From Bordetella petrii (lineage in GTDB: Bacteria > Pseudomonadota > Gammaproteobacteria > Burkholderiales > Burkholderiaceae_B), in contig NC_010170.1 in assembly GCF_000067205.1 (NCBI RefSeq), positions 1,860,001 through 1,924,000 on the forward strand: a stretch of 64,000 nt of DNA, in the 5' to 3' direction. The position numbers were made by a program, and so were the translations under genes. The number at the start of each line of letters is the position of its first letter. Positions within the stretch are counted from its first letter, which is position 1. Positions 55,010 to 64,000 of this stretch are shown here, piece by piece. The notes under the pieces are model-generated. The model had not been told where the DNA came from. It did not search any database and saw only the letters and a list, made by a program, of their open reading frames with translations.

Positions 55010-57385
55010 TTAGCGCTTGAGCCGCGCGAAGGCGTCCGCCATGGCGCTGTTGCGCGGTTCGGCGCCGCGGCCGGCATCGGCCTGCGGGCGACGCCCGGCC
55101 GGGCGGGCCGCACCGCGCGGCGCTTCGCCGCCAGCGCCGCGCCGCGCCGGCTGCGCCGTGTCGTTCAGGCGCATGGTGAGCGCCACGCGCTTGCGCGCCA
55201 CGTCGACTTCAAGCACCTTGACGGTCACCGTCTGCCCCACGCGCACCACGTCGCGCGGATCTTTGACGAACTTCTCGGCCAGCGCGGAAATGTGCACGAG
55301 GCCATCCTGATGCACGCCAATATCGACAAAGGCGCCGAAGTTGGCCACGTTGGTGACGACGCCTTCGAGCACCATGCCGGGGTACAGGTCGTTGAGGGTT
55401 TCCACGCCATCTTTGAACTGCGCCGTCTTGAATTCGGGGCGGGGATCGCGGCCGGGTTTTTCGAGTTCGGCGAAGATGTCGCGCACCGTGGGCAGGCCGA
55501 AGCGCTCGTCGGTGAAGTCGGCCGGCGATACGCCTTTCAGCGCCTCGCGCTGGCCGATGATCTGCTGCACGTCGGCCTTGATCTTGGCGACGATGCGTTC
55601 CACCACCGGATAGGCCTCGGGGTGCACCGCCGAGGCGTCGAGCGGGTTTTCGCCATTGGGAATGCGCAGGAAGCCGGCGGCCTGTTCGAAGGCCTTTTCG
55701 CCGAAGCGCGGCACCTTGCGCAGTTGTTCGCGCGTGGGAAACGCGCCGTTTTCGTCGCGCCAGGCAACGATGTTCTTGGCCAGCAGCGAGTTCAGGCCCG
55801 ACACGCGCGCCAGCAGCGCGGCCGATGCCGTGTTGACGTCGACGCCCACCGCGTTCACGCAGTCTTCGACCACGGCGTCGAGCGAGCGCGCCAGTTCGCG
55901 CTGGTTGACGTCGTGCTGGTATTGACCCACGCCGATGGCCTTGGGGTCGATCTTGACCAGCTCGGCCAGCGGATCTTGCAGGCGGCGCGCGATCGACACG
56001 GCGCCACGCAGCGTGACGTCGAGGTCGGGGAATTCCAGCGCCGCGGTTTCGGATGCCGAATACACCGAGGCGCCGGCTTCGGACACCACAACGCGGGTGA
56101 GCTTCAGGTCGGGGAACTGGCTCATCATGTCGGCCACCAGTTTTTCGCTTTCGCGCGAAGCCGTGCCGTTGCCGATGGCGATCAGTTCGACCTGATGGCG
56201 CGCGGCCAGCGCGGCCAGCGTGGCAATGGTGCCTTCGCGGTCGCGGCGCGGCTCGAACGGATACACCGTGGCAGTGTCTACGACCTTGCCGGTGCGGTCG
56301 ATCACGGCCACCTTGCAGCCGGTGCGAATGCCCGGGTCCAGCCCCAGCACGGCCTTGGGGCCGGCCGGCGCGGCCAGCAGCAGGTCTTTCAGGTTGGCGG
56401 CGAACACGCGTATGGCTTCGGCTTCGCCGCTTTCGCGCAGGCGGCCGATCAGTTCGCTTTCGAACGCGGTCAGCAATTTCACGCGCCAGGTCCAGCGGCA
56501 AACTTCGCCCAGCCAGCGCGCGCGCGGCGTGGCGTCCAGGGCGAACAGGCCATTGCCCAGTTTCAGGAACTGGGCAATGCGCGCCACGCAGGGGTGCGGC
56601 GTCTGTGCTTCGAGTTCGGCTTCCAGGCCCAGCCGCAGTTCCAGCACGCCTTGCTGGCGGCCGCGCAGCAGCGCCAGGATGCGGTGCGAGGGCAGGGTGC
56701 GCAACGGTTCGTTGAAGTCGAACCAGTCGCGGAAGTTGGCGCCTTCGGCTTCCTTGCCCTCGGCCACTTTGGAATAGAGCAGGCCGGTGGACCACAGGTG
56801 CTCGCGCATGTCGGCCAGCAGGTCGGCATTTTCGGCGTAGCGTTCGGCCAGGATGTCGCGCGCGCCGTCCAGCGCGGCCTTGGCATCGTTGATCGATGCT
56901 TCGGGGTTCAGGTACTGCGCGGCGAGCACGGCCGGATCGCAGGCCGCGTCGGCCAGGATGGCGTCGGCCAGGGGCTCCAGCCCCGCTTCACGGGCGATTT
57001 GGGCGCGGGTGCGGCGCTTGGGCTTGTACGGGGCATATAAGTCTTCCAGGCGCTGCTTGGTGTCGGCAGTGGCAATTTCCTGTTGCAGCTCGGGGGTGAG
57101 TTTGCCTTGTTGCGTGATCGAATCGAGAATCGCGCAGCGTCGTTCTTCGAGTTCGCGCAGATAGCCCAGGCGGACTTCCAGGTTGCGCAGCACGGTGTCG
57201 TCGAGCCCGCCGGTGGCTTCTTTGCGGTAGCGTGCAATGAACGGCACCGTGGCGCCATCGTCGAGCAGTTCGACGGCGGCGGCCACCTGCGACGGGCGGC
57301 TGCCGAGTTCGGAGGCAAGCTGGGCAAGGATGCGGGCGTGGTCGACGCTGGGCGCAGTGCTCGTGGAGGCGGGAGTGTCAGGCAT
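55010..57385 (-). CDS. tex: Transcription accessory protein Tex
   Basis: RNA-binding protein affecting transcription and toxin expression in Bordetella and related genera. The 791 residues have the Tex N-terminal helical core (VPFIARYRKEATGGLDDTVL, RLEDLYAPYKPKRRTRAQIA). A YqgF/RNase H-like domain (VLGLDPGIRTGCKVAVIDRT), helix-hairpin-helix repeats (VNTASAALLARVSGLNSLLA) and the C-terminal S1 domain (GMVLEGVVTNVANFGAFVDI) follow. A basic Arg/Gly/Ala-rich tail ends the protein. The frame opens nine codons before ATG 57385. Confidence 0.95.
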   Translation of the reverse strand: MPDTPASTSTAPSVDHARILAQLASELGSRPSQVAAAVELLDDGATVPFIARYRKEATGGLDDTVLRNLEVRLGYLRELEERRCAILDSITQQGKLTPELQQEIATADTKQRLEDLYAPYKPKRRTRAQIAREAGLEPLADAILADAACDPAVLAAQYLNPEASINDAKAALDGARDILAERYAENADLLADMREHLWSTGLLYSKVAEGKEAEGANFRDWFDFNEPLRTLPSHRILALLRGRQQGVLELRLGLEAELEAQTPHPCVARIAQFLKLGNGLFALDATPRARWLGEVCRWTWRVKLLTAFESELIGRLRESGEAEAIRVFAANLKDLLLAAPAGPKAVLGLDPGIRTGCKVAVIDRTGKVVDTATVYPFEPRRDREGTIATLAALAARHQVELIAIGNGTASRESEKLVADMMSQFPDLKLTRVVVSEAGASVYSASETAALEFPDLDVTLRGAVSIARRLQDPLAELVKIDPKAIGVGQYQHDVNQRELARSLDAVVEDCVNAVGVDVNTASAALLARVSGLNSLLAKNIVAWRDENGAFPTREQLRKVPRFGEKAFEQAAGFLRIPNGENPLDASAVHPEAYPVVERIVAKIKADVQQIIGQREALKGVSPADFTDERFGLPTVRDIFAELEKPGRDPRPEFKTAQFKDGVETLNDLYPGMVLEGVVTNVANFGAFVDIGVHQDGLVHISALAEKFVKDPRDVVRVGQTVTVKVLEVDVARKRVALTMRLNDTAQPARRGAGGEAPRGAARPAGRRPQADAGRGAEPRNSAMADAFARLKR

Positions 57386-57527
57386 CTGGATACGGCGACA
57401 AAGGGAAAACAAGGGGCGGATTTTGCCACAAGGCGGCGCCGGGCCATCCGGCGCTGCGCTATTTTAGGCACGGCTGGGCGGGGCGGGGCAGAGTATCATT
57501 TGGGCCACTTCACCGCCTGCCCCCCTG

Positions 57528-59609
57528 ATGCTGGACCTGGATATTTCCGAATTTTTCGCCGCCGATGGCCCGCTGGCCTCGGCGCTGCCCGGCTATGCGC
57601 CGCGGCCGGCCCAGGTCGAACTGGCGCAGGCCATCGGCCGCGCCATCACCGATCGCGCCACGCTGGTGGCCGAGGCGGGCACCGGCATTGGCAAGACCTG
57701 GGCCTACCTGGTGCCGGCTTTCGTGGCCGGCGGCAAGGTCATCATCTCGACCGGCACGCGCACGCTGCAAGACCAGCTCTACACGCGCGACCTGCCGCGC
57801 GTGCGCGCGGCGCTGGCGGCGCCGGTGACCGCCGCGCTGCTCAAGGGGCGCGCCAATTATGTATGCCACTATCACCTCGACCGCCTGCAGGGCGACGAAC
57901 GAGCGCTCAAGTCGCGCACCGAAATTTCGCAGCTGCGGCAGATCCAGGTGTTCGCCGGCATTTCCAAGACGGGCGACCGCGCCGATCTGGGCAAGGTGCC
58001 CGAAGACGCCGACATCTGGCAGCGGGTCACATCGACCCGCGAGAACTGCCTGGGGCAAGATTGCCCGCGCATCCGTGATTGCTTCGTGGTGAAGGCGCGC
58101 CGCCAGGCCCAGGAGGCCGACGTGGTCGTGGTGAACCATGCGCTGTTCATGGCCGACCTGGTGCTGCGCGAAGAGGGCGTTACCGACCTGCTGCCCGAGG
58201 CCGATACGGTGATCTTCGACGAAGCCCACCAGCTGCCCGATACGGCCACGCGGTTCCTGGGCAGCAGCGTGTCCACGCATCAATTGCTGGATTTCGGCCG
58301 CGCGCTCGAGGCCGCCGGCCTGGCCTACGCGCGCGAGGCCGCCAAATGGAGCGATGTCAGCCGGCAGGTCGAGACCGCCGCGCGCGAACTGCGCCTGGCC
58401 TGCGCGCCGCTGGACCAGTTGCCGGGGCGCAAGGCCACGTTCGAGGCCATACCCGAGCCGGCGCAGTTCGATGCCGCGCTGGCCGCGCTGCGGCAGGCCG
58501 TCGATGCCGCCACGCGCGCCCTGGGCGCGGTGGCCGAGAAACACCCCGACCTGGCAGCGGCCGCGCGGGGCGGGGCCGAAATTTCGCTGCGCCTGGCGCG
58601 CTGGGCGCTGCCCGCCCGCGAGGGCGCCGCGCACGACGACGAAGGCTGGGGCCGCGATACCCATGCACTGACGCAGCCCGCCGACGACGGCCCGGCCGTG
58701 CCGCAAGCTGTATTGCAAGGGCTGTCGGCGGCCGCCGACTACACCGGCCCCGCGGTGCGCTGGGTCGAACACGGCCAGCACCATGTGCGGCTGCATTCAG
58801 CGCCGCTGTCGGTGGCGCAGGCATTCTCGCGGTTTCGCAAGCCGGGGCAGGCATGGATACTGACTTCCGCCACGTTATCCGTGCACGGCGATTTCCATCA
58901 TTACACCAGCCAGCTGGGGTTGAACGACGCGCGCACCGGGCGTTGGGAGTCGCCGTTCGACTACACCGGTCAGGGCCTGCTGTTCGTGCCGCGCGACATG
59001 CCGGAGCCGCAGTCGCCGCGCTTTGCCGAACGCTTCGTGCAGACCCTGATGCCGCTGCTGCAGGCCAGCCCGGGCGGCACGCTGGTGCTGTGCACCACGC
59101 TGCGCGCCGTCGACCGCGTGGCCGGCCTGCTGGCCGAGGCATTCGAAGACCACGGCCACGAATGGCCGTTGCTCAAGCAGGGCGATGCCACGCGGCGCGA
59201 CCTGCTCGAACGCTTTTGCAAGCTCGAACATCCCGTGCTGGTGGGCAGTGCGAGTTTCTGGGAAGGCATCGACCTGCCGGGCGATGTGCTGACGCTGGTG
59301 GCGATCGACAAGCTGCCGTTCGCGCCGCCCGACGACCCCGTCATCGAGGCGCGCCTGCGGGCCTGCCGGGTGCGCGGCGGCAACCCGTTTGCCGAATACC
59401 AGTTGCCCGAGGCCGCGATTTCGCTGAAGCAGGGCGCGGGCCGGTTGATTCGCACCGAGAGCGACTGGGGCGTATTGATGGTGGGCGACGCCCGGCTGGT
59501 AGAAAAACCCTACGGCAAGCGGCTGTGGCGCGGCCTGCCGCCGTTTTCGCGCACGCGCGACCTTAACGAAGTGCTGGCGTTCTACGCGCGGCGCCAGCAA
59601 GCGGCCTGA
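57528..59609 (+). CDS. DinG/YoaA-family ATP-dependent helicase (Fe-S, XPD-like)
   Basis: A 693-residue superfamily 2 helicase. Walker A is LVAEAGTGIGKTWAYLVPAF, and the DEAH box is in VIFDEAHQLPD. Between them four cysteines (YVCHYHLD, ENCLGQDCPRIRDCFVV) provide [4Fe-4S] ligands as in XPD and DinG. The C-terminal motifs are SFWEGIDLPGDVLTLVAIDK and KQGAGRLIRTESDWGVLMVG. The length and Fe-S site favour YoaA/DinG; which of the two is not certain. ATG 57528 is 142 bp from the divergent tex start, and the gene converges with bamD. Confidence 0.9.
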   Translation: MLDLDISEFFAADGPLASALPGYAPRPAQVELAQAIGRAITDRATLVAEAGTGIGKTWAYLVPAFVAGGKVIISTGTRTLQDQLYTRDLPRVRAALAAPVTAALLKGRANYVCHYHLDRLQGDERALKSRTEISQLRQIQVFAGISKTGDRADLGKVPEDADIWQRVTSTRENCLGQDCPRIRDCFVVKARRQAQEADVVVVNHALFMADLVLREEGVTDLLPEADTVIFDEAHQLPDTATRFLGSSVSTHQLLDFGRALEAAGLAYAREAAKWSDVSRQVETAARELRLACAPLDQLPGRKATFEAIPEPAQFDAALAALRQAVDAATRALGAVAEKHPDLAAAARGGAEISLRLARWALPAREGAAHDDEGWGRDTHALTQPADDGPAVPQAVLQGLSAAADYTGPAVRWVEHGQHHVRLHSAPLSVAQAFSRFRKPGQAWILTSATLSVHGDFHHYTSQLGLNDARTGRWESPFDYTGQGLLFVPRDMPEPQSPRFAERFVQTLMPLLQASPGGTLVLCTTLRAVDRVAGLLAEAFEDHGHEWPLLKQGDATRRDLLERFCKLEHPVLVGSASFWEGIDLPGDVLTLVAIDKLPFAPPDDPVIEARLRACRVRGGNPFAEYQLPEAAISLKQGAGRLIRTESDWGVLMVGDARLVEKPYGKRLWRGLPPFSRTRDLNEVLAFYARRQQAA

Positions 59610-59627
59610 ACTAGGCCCGGCGCCCGC

Positions 59628-60476
59628 CTACTTCCACGAGAACGGGTTCCACCAGCTCTTGTCCGTGAGCAGGTTCTGCGGGGTCATGGTGCTGTCGGGG
59701 TAGTTGGTCTTGAGCACCCGCTCGGCGTCGTTCTTCAGGTCGGTCATGCCGAGCTTGTCGTACGAGGCCGCCATGATCACCAGCGCTTCTTCGGCCGCGG
59801 GCACGCCTTCGAAATCGGTGATGACCGTCTGCGCGCGATTGGCGGCCGCCACATAGGCGCCGCGCTCGTAGTAGTAGCGCGCCACGTACACTTCGTTCAT
59901 GGCGATGGCGTTCACCAGCCACGTGACGCGCTTTTCGGCGTCGGGCGTGTATTTGCTGGACGGATAGCGCTTGATCAACTCGTTGAATGCGTCGTACGAC
60001 GCGCGCAAGCCCTTGGGGTCGCGCTCGGCGGGGTCCTGGCCGGTAAGGTTGCTCATGAAGGCGCTGGCCGGCGTGAAGTTGATCAGCCCCTTCAAGTACA
60101 GCATGTAGTCGGTGCCCGGGTGGTTGGGGTACATCTGCTGGAAACGGTCGATGGCGGCCAGCGCCTGTTCGTTTTCGCCGTCTTTCCAGTTGACATAGGC
60201 CAGGTCGATCAGGGCCTGCTGGGCGTACACGCCGAACGGGTAGCGGCTTTCGATGGCCGTCAGGCGCTCGCGCGCTTCATTCCAGGCGCCCGCCGCCGTT
60301 TCCGCCTTGGCGTCGGCATACAGCTGCTCGGCGCTCCAGCCGGCGGTTTTGTCATATTTTGTGTCAGTGCCACTGCAACCCGCGGCGACCAAGGCAATGG
60401 ACAGCACGACGGCCGCGCGCAGGGGCCACCCACGACGAGCAGGGCGGTTCGGGGAGGCGACAGGGCGGATGATCAC
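59628..60476 (-). CDS. bamD: Outer membrane assembly factor BamD (lipoprotein)
   Basis: Essential lipoprotein of the BAM complex that inserts beta-barrels in the outer membrane. The 282 residues start with a signal peptide (about residues 15-33) ending in the lipobox VAAGC, so the Cys in GCSGTDTKYD is the lipidated residue. TPR repeats follow (AEQLYADAKAETAAGAWNEA, YPFGVYAQQALIDLAYVNWK, SSKYTPDAEKRVTWLVNAIA). A GTG start at 60476 with AAGGA ten bases upstream gives a proper signal peptide. The neighbouring rluD is divergent 54 bp away. Confidence 0.92.
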   Translation of the reverse strand: MIIRPVASPNRPARRGWPLRAAVVLSIALVAAGCSGTDTKYDKTAGWSAEQLYADAKAETAAGAWNEARERLTAIESRYPFGVYAQQALIDLAYVNWKDGENEQALAAIDRFQQMYPNHPGTDYMLYLKGLINFTPASAFMSNLTGQDPAERDPKGLRASYDAFNELIKRYPSSKYTPDAEKRVTWLVNAIAMNEVYVARYYYERGAYVAAANRAQTVITDFEGVPAAEEALVIMAASYDKLGMTDLKNDAERVLKTNYPDSTMTPQNLLTDKSWWNPFSWK

Positions 60477-60530
60477 GGGATTGATGTCCTTGGTGTTAGG
60501 ATGGCACGCTGAATTATATGATCTGTCTTC

Positions 60531-61505
60531 ATGTCCCATACAGACGCCCCCGCCGCCGAAGCGGGCACCGGGTTCGCGGCGGATGACGAACCCCAGTTCA
60601 TCACGGTGCCCGCAGGCACGCGCGCCGACCGGCTCGACAAAATCCTGGCCGCCCTGCTCGACGGGCATTCCCGCAGCCGCCTGCAGGGCTGGATCGAGGC
60701 CGGCTGGGTGCAGGTCAATGGCGCGCCGGCCAAGGTGCGCCAGGTGGTGGGCCCTGGCGACGTGCTGGCCGTGTGGGAACAGCCCGCTCCCGAAAGCCTG
60801 GCCTTCACGCCCGAGCCGATAGCGTTCGCCGTGGTGGCCGAGAGCCCCGACTGGATCGTGGTCGACAAACCCGCCGGGCTGGTCACCCATCCCGGCGCCG
60901 GCAACTGGAGCGGCACCCTGCTCAATGGCCTGCTGCACCGGTACCCGGAGCTGGCGCGGGTCGCGCGCGCGGGCATCGTGCACCGGCTCGATAAAGATAC
61001 GTCGGGGCTGATGGTGGTGGCCCGCAACGAGTTGGCCCAGACCCATCTGGTGCGCCAGTTGCAGGCGCGCAGCATGGGCCGCGAGTACATTGCGCTGGCG
61101 CATGGCTGGCTGCCGGTTGCCGGCAAGGTCGATCGCCCCATCGGCCGCGATGCGCGCGTGCCGGTGCGCATGAGCGTGGAGCGCCCCATCGCGCCCAAGC
61201 CCGCCATTACGCATTACGCGCCGCTGCGCCGGGGCCGTGCCCCGGACGGACCGGTGACCGAAGTGGCTTGTCGCCTGGAAACCGGCCGCACCCACCAGAT
61301 CCGCGTGCACCTGGCCAGCCTGGGGCACCCCCTGCTGGCCGACACGTTGTACGGGGGCCGGCTCACGGCCGGGGCGACGCGCCAGATGCTGCATGCGCGC
61401 GCCCTGCATTTCGACGACCCGGGCGGCGGCGGGCCGGCCGCGTTCCGCGCGGATCCGCCCGACGACATGCGCCAGGTACAGGAAGCCCTGCAATGGAGCG
61501 AATGA
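60531..61505 (+). CDS. rluD: 23S rRNA pseudouridine synthase RluD
   Basis: Makes pseudouridines 1911, 1915 and 1917 in helix 69 of 23S rRNA. The 324 residues have an N-terminal S4 domain (RADRLDKILAALLDGHSRSR, QGWIEAGWVQVNGAPAKVRQ). The catalytic Asp is in HRLDKDTSGLMVVARN, and ETGRTHQIRVHLASLGHPLL is motif III. It is divergent from bamD, and its 3' end overlaps pgeF by 13 bases, as in many relatives. Confidence 0.95.
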   Translation: MSHTDAPAAEAGTGFAADDEPQFITVPAGTRADRLDKILAALLDGHSRSRLQGWIEAGWVQVNGAPAKVRQVVGPGDVLAVWEQPAPESLAFTPEPIAFAVVAESPDWIVVDKPAGLVTHPGAGNWSGTLLNGLLHRYPELARVARAGIVHRLDKDTSGLMVVARNELAQTHLVRQLQARSMGREYIALAHGWLPVAGKVDRPIGRDARVPVRMSVERPIAPKPAITHYAPLRRGRAPDGPVTEVACRLETGRTHQIRVHLASLGHPLLADTLYGGRLTAGATRQMLHARALHFDDPGGGGPAAFRADPPDDMRQVQEALQWSE

Positions 61506-62248
61506 TTCAAGGCCTGCCCGTCATCACCGGTCCGCAATGGGCGGGCGTGCGCTATTTCTGCACCACGCGCGGCGGCGGCGCCGGCGTGGCCCCGCACGAT
61601 ACGCTCAACCTGGGCCTGAGGGCCGGCGATGCGCCCGCCACCGTGCTGGAGAACCGCCGGCGCGTGCGCGCGGTGGTGCCGTCCGAGCCGCTGTGGCTGC
61701 GCCAGGTGCATGGCGCCGACGTGGCCGACGCCGATGGCGGCCTGCCCGATGAACCCGCCGCGGACGCCAGCGTCACCGCCACGCCCGGCCGCGTGCTGGC
61801 CATCATGGTGGCAGATTGCCTGCCGGTGTTCATCACCGACCTGGACGGCACGGTGGTGGGCGCGGCCCATGCCGGCTGGCGCGGCTTGGCCGGCGGCGTG
61901 CTCGAACATACGCTCGAGCGCCTGCGCGCCAAAGCGCCGCGCGCGCGCGGCTGGCGGGCCTGGGTCGGACCCGGTATCGGGCCCGCGGCGTTCGAAGTGG
62001 GCGCCGACGTGCGCGAGGCGTTCGCGGCCGATGGCCCCGAGGCCCTGTCCCATTTCGCGCCGCGCCCCGGCCTGGACGGCAAATGGCTGGCCAACCTGCC
62101 GGCCCTGGCCCTGCTGCGCCTGCGGCGCGCCGGCGTGGCGGATGCGCAGGCCTGCGGGCTGTGCACCGTGTCCGACCCGGCGCGTTTTTTCTCGTACCGG
62201 CGCGACGGCGTCACAGGCCGCATGGCCCTGCTGGCTTGGCGCGAATAG
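61493..62248 (+). CDS. pgeF: Peptidoglycan editing factor PgeF (YfiH, laccase-domain)
   Basis: Hydrolyses mis-incorporated amino acids in peptidoglycan precursors; older annotation is polyphenol oxidase. The 251 residues show family metal-site blocks: LRQVHGADVADADG, VADCLPVFITD and GAAHAGWRGLAGGVLEHTL with the conserved His and Cys residues, and WVGPGIGPAAFEVGADV. ATG 61493 is preceded by AGGAAG seven bases upstream and overlaps rluD; a second ATG at 61502 lies too close to a GGAG to be preferred. phaC follows on the same strand. Confidence 0.92.
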   Translation: MERMIQGLPVITGPQWAGVRYFCTTRGGGAGVAPHDTLNLGLRAGDAPATVLENRRRVRAVVPSEPLWLRQVHGADVADADGGLPDEPAADASVTATPGRVLAIMVADCLPVFITDLDGTVVGAAHAGWRGLAGGVLEHTLERLRAKAPRARGWRAWVGPGIGPAAFEVGADVREAFAADGPEALSHFAPRPGLDGKWLANLPALALLRLRRAGVADAQACGLCTVSDPARFFSYRRDGVTGRMALLAWRE

Positions 62249-62429
62249 GGGCATTGCGCCGCGCCGCGGCATCGGCCCGCCGGCGTTGCGGCGCGCCGCC
62301 TGGGTATCCTTGTATACCCGCATTGACAGCCCCTATGTCGCCATGCAACATCGGGCTGTCCGCGCAGTGATCAACGCCGGGTCCGAGCTCGCAGTCGTTG
62401 CCCGCACCCGACCATAATATGGTGTCGAA

Positions 62430-64000
62430 GTGACCGCCCCTTCTTCTTCTGCATGGCCCGTTCCGGTCAGCGTGGCGCCGGACGTCCTGGCAGACATCCA
62501 GGCCGAGTTCTCGCGTGACTGGCTGCGTGTCTGCGATGAATCCCGGCGCGGCGTGCTGGCTCCGCCCGCCGACCGGCGCTTTCGCAGCCAGGCCTGGGCA
62601 GCCAGCGGCCAGCATATGTTGCTGGCGCATGCCTACCTGTTGTCGGCCCGCGCGCTGTCGCGCATGGTCGATGCCGCCCAAGTGGGGGAGGCGCTGCGCA
62701 ACCGGCTGCGGTTTTCCATCATGCAATGGGTCGACGCGCTGGCGCCGTCGAACTTCCTGGCGTTCAATCCCGATGCCCAGCAGGCCATCATCGACACCGC
62801 CGGGCGCGCGCTCAGCGATGGCCTGGCCAACCTGGTCAACGATTTGCGCAAGGGGCGCATCACTCAGACCGACGAAAGCCAGTTCGAGATCGGCCGCAAT
62901 GTGGCCACCACGCCCGGGCAGGTGGTGTTCCAGAACCCGCTGTTCCAGCTGATCCAGTACACGCCGCAAACCGATACCGTGTACGAGCGTCCGCTGGTGA
63001 TCGTGCCTCCCAATATCAACAAGTTCTACATCCTGGATCTGCAGCCGGCCAATTCGCTGGTGCGCTACGCGGTGGAACAGGGCCATACGGTGTTCATGGT
63101 GTCGTGGCGCAACCCGCTCGCCTCCGATACCGACGGCACCGATGCCGCGACCTGGTCGCAATACCTGGACGATGCCGTCCTGAAGGCGCTCGAGGTCGCC
63201 AGCGACATCTCGGGCCAGCCGCAGGTCAACGCGCTGGGTTTCTGCGTGGGCGGCACCATGCTGGCCTCGGCCCTGGCGCTTGCGCAGGCGCGCGGCCAGC
63301 GGCCGGCGGCATCGCTTACGCTGCTGACGGTGCTGCTCGATTTCCACGATACCGGCGTGCTGCAGGTATTCGTCGACGAGGCCCACGCCCTGATGCGCGA
63401 CCGCCAGCTGGGGCAGGGCGGGTTGATGCCGGCGCGCGACCTGGCCACCACGTTCTCGTTCCTGCGGCCCAACGAACTGGTCTGGAACTACGTTGTGGGC
63501 AACTACCTGAAGGGCCAGACGCCGCCGGCCTTCGACCTGCTCTTCTGGAACGGCGACAGCACCAACCTGCCGGGGCCGTTCTTCACCTGGTATTTCCGCA
63601 ATACCTATCTCGAAAACAATCTCAAGGTGCCGGGGCGCGCGCAGGCGGCGGGCCTGGGGCTGGATCTCACCCGCCTGGACATGCCCGCGTACCTGTACGG
63701 TTCGCGCGAGGATCACATCGTGCCCTGGACATCGGCCTATGCGTCCACACAACTGCTGCGCGGGCCGCAGCGATTCGTGCTGGGGGCTTCGGGGCACATT
63801 GCCGGCGTCATCAATCCGCCCGCGGCCGGCAAGCGCAGCTATTGGGCCAGCGATGCCGCCGCGCTGCCGGGCGATCCGGGCGCGTGGCTGGCGCAGGCGC
63901 AAGAACACCCGGGCAGCTGGTGGCCCGATTGGGCCGGCTGGCTGGCCGGGCATGCGGGCGCGCGTCGCAAGGCGCCCCGCCGCGCCGGCAATGCGCGCTA
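62430..64000 (+). CDS. phaC: Class I poly(3-hydroxyalkanoate) synthase, 3'-truncated by the window
   Basis: Polymerises 3-hydroxyacyl-CoA into PHA storage granules. 523 residues are visible and the stop lies beyond the window. The N-terminal region (PDVLADIQAEFSRDWLRVCD) and the PhaC core (PLVIVPPNINKFYILDLQPA, NSLVRYAVEQGHTVFMVSWR) are intact. The lipase-like box GFCVGGT has the catalytic Cys at residue 272, with the Asp in GSREDHIVPW and the His in ASGHIAGVINPP. The likely start is a GTG at 62430; no ATG lies in frame near it and no clear Shine-Dalgarno was seen, so the start is uncertain. The 181-bp gap after pgeF has a short GGGTAT/GTATACCC inverted repeat. Confidence 0.93.
   Translation, partial: MTAPSSSAWPVPVSVAPDVLADIQAEFSRDWLRVCDESRRGVLAPPADRRFRSQAWAASGQHMLLAHAYLLSARALSRMVDAAQVGEALRNRLRFSIMQWVDALAPSNFLAFNPDAQQAIIDTAGRALSDGLANLVNDLRKGRITQTDESQFEIGRNVATTPGQVVFQNPLFQLIQYTPQTDTVYERPLVIVPPNINKFYILDLQPANSLVRYAVEQGHTVFMVSWRNPLASDTDGTDAATWSQYLDDAVLKALEVASDISGQPQVNALGFCVGGTMLASALALAQARGQRPAASLTLLTVLLDFHDTGVLQVFVDEAHALMRDRQLGQGGLMPARDLATTFSFLRPNELVWNYVVGNYLKGQTPPAFDLLFWNGDSTNLPGPFFTWYFRNTYLENNLKVPGRAQAAGLGLDLTRLDMPAYLYGSREDHIVPWTSAYASTQLLRGPQRFVLGASGHIAGVINPPAAGKRSYWASDAAALPGDPGAWLAQAQEHPGSWWPDWAGWLAGHAGARRKAPRRAGNAR

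Noticed and set aside
62211..63953. 580-codon antisense ORF over phaC
   Set aside because: Shadow of phaC, which carries the catalytic GFCVGGT box and is intact on the plus strand.

Overview
This 64 kb window is a high-GC (about two-thirds GC by eye) chromosomal segment from a betaproteobacterium of the Alcaligenaceae, most like Bordetella or Achromobacter. The evidence is the gene order pyrG-kdsA-eno-ftsB, the mdh/gntR/sdhCDAB-sdhE-gltA and sucA-sucB-lpdA blocks, the acnD-prpF methylcitrate locus, and the bamD/rluD-pgeF-phaC arrangement. No rRNA or tRNA gene, prophage or intact transposon was recognised. The genus assignment is an inference from gene content, not from a search.

Layout. 1-3993: nucleotide, LPS and glycolysis housekeeping genes (pyrG partial, kdsA, eno, ftsB), then a broken IS3-family end and a 0.66 kb repeat cluster. 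4913-12974: a minus-strand run (orphan TadE-like protein, hslO, gamma-carbonic anhydrase, acyl-CoA synthetase, LpxH-like phosphoesterase, RDD protein, a small unknown protein, rRNA methyltransferase, hemJ). 13476-22356: methylcitrate cycle (prpD; gntR-acnD-prpF; prpC, prpB). 22615-29725: TCA cycle (mdh, a GntR/HutC regulator, sdhCDAB, sdhE, gltA). 29841-40058: membrane proteins, ProP-like symporter, malic enzyme, a stand-alone homodimeric 2-oxoacid dehydrogenase E1 with a divergent Lrp-type regulator, and an OPT transporter. 40395-46052: 2-oxoglutarate dehydrogenase complex. 46501-51913: zapE, a Fur-box-preceded DUF3649-PepSY-DUF3325 operon, trpS with an extra C-terminal domain, and an unknown gene. 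52119-64000: efflux MFS with ArsR regulator, BON protein, tex, DinG-type helicase, bamD, rluD, pgeF and partial phaC.

The genes fit together as a central-carbon neighbourhood. Propionyl-CoA is oxidised through the methylcitrate cycle to succinate and pyruvate. Succinate, 2-oxoglutarate, citrate and malate steps are all encoded here, malic enzyme and an E1 enzyme connect to pyruvate or 2-oxobutyrate, and PHA synthase offers a carbon sink.

The least ordinary content is intergenic. (1) Three copies of a structured element (13078-13204, 13326-13456, 34491-34623) share a core of about 67 nt, but each is enclosed by its own 31-33 bp inverted arms. The arms pair almost perfectly within a copy and are unrelated between copies. 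(2) Three clusters of GGTGTC...GACACC palindromes (4193-4850, 19794-20235, 46070-46435) have each amplified a different local spacer with exact periods (44 and 212 bp, 128 bp, 65 bp). In the second cluster the amplified unit contains the last codons of prpC.
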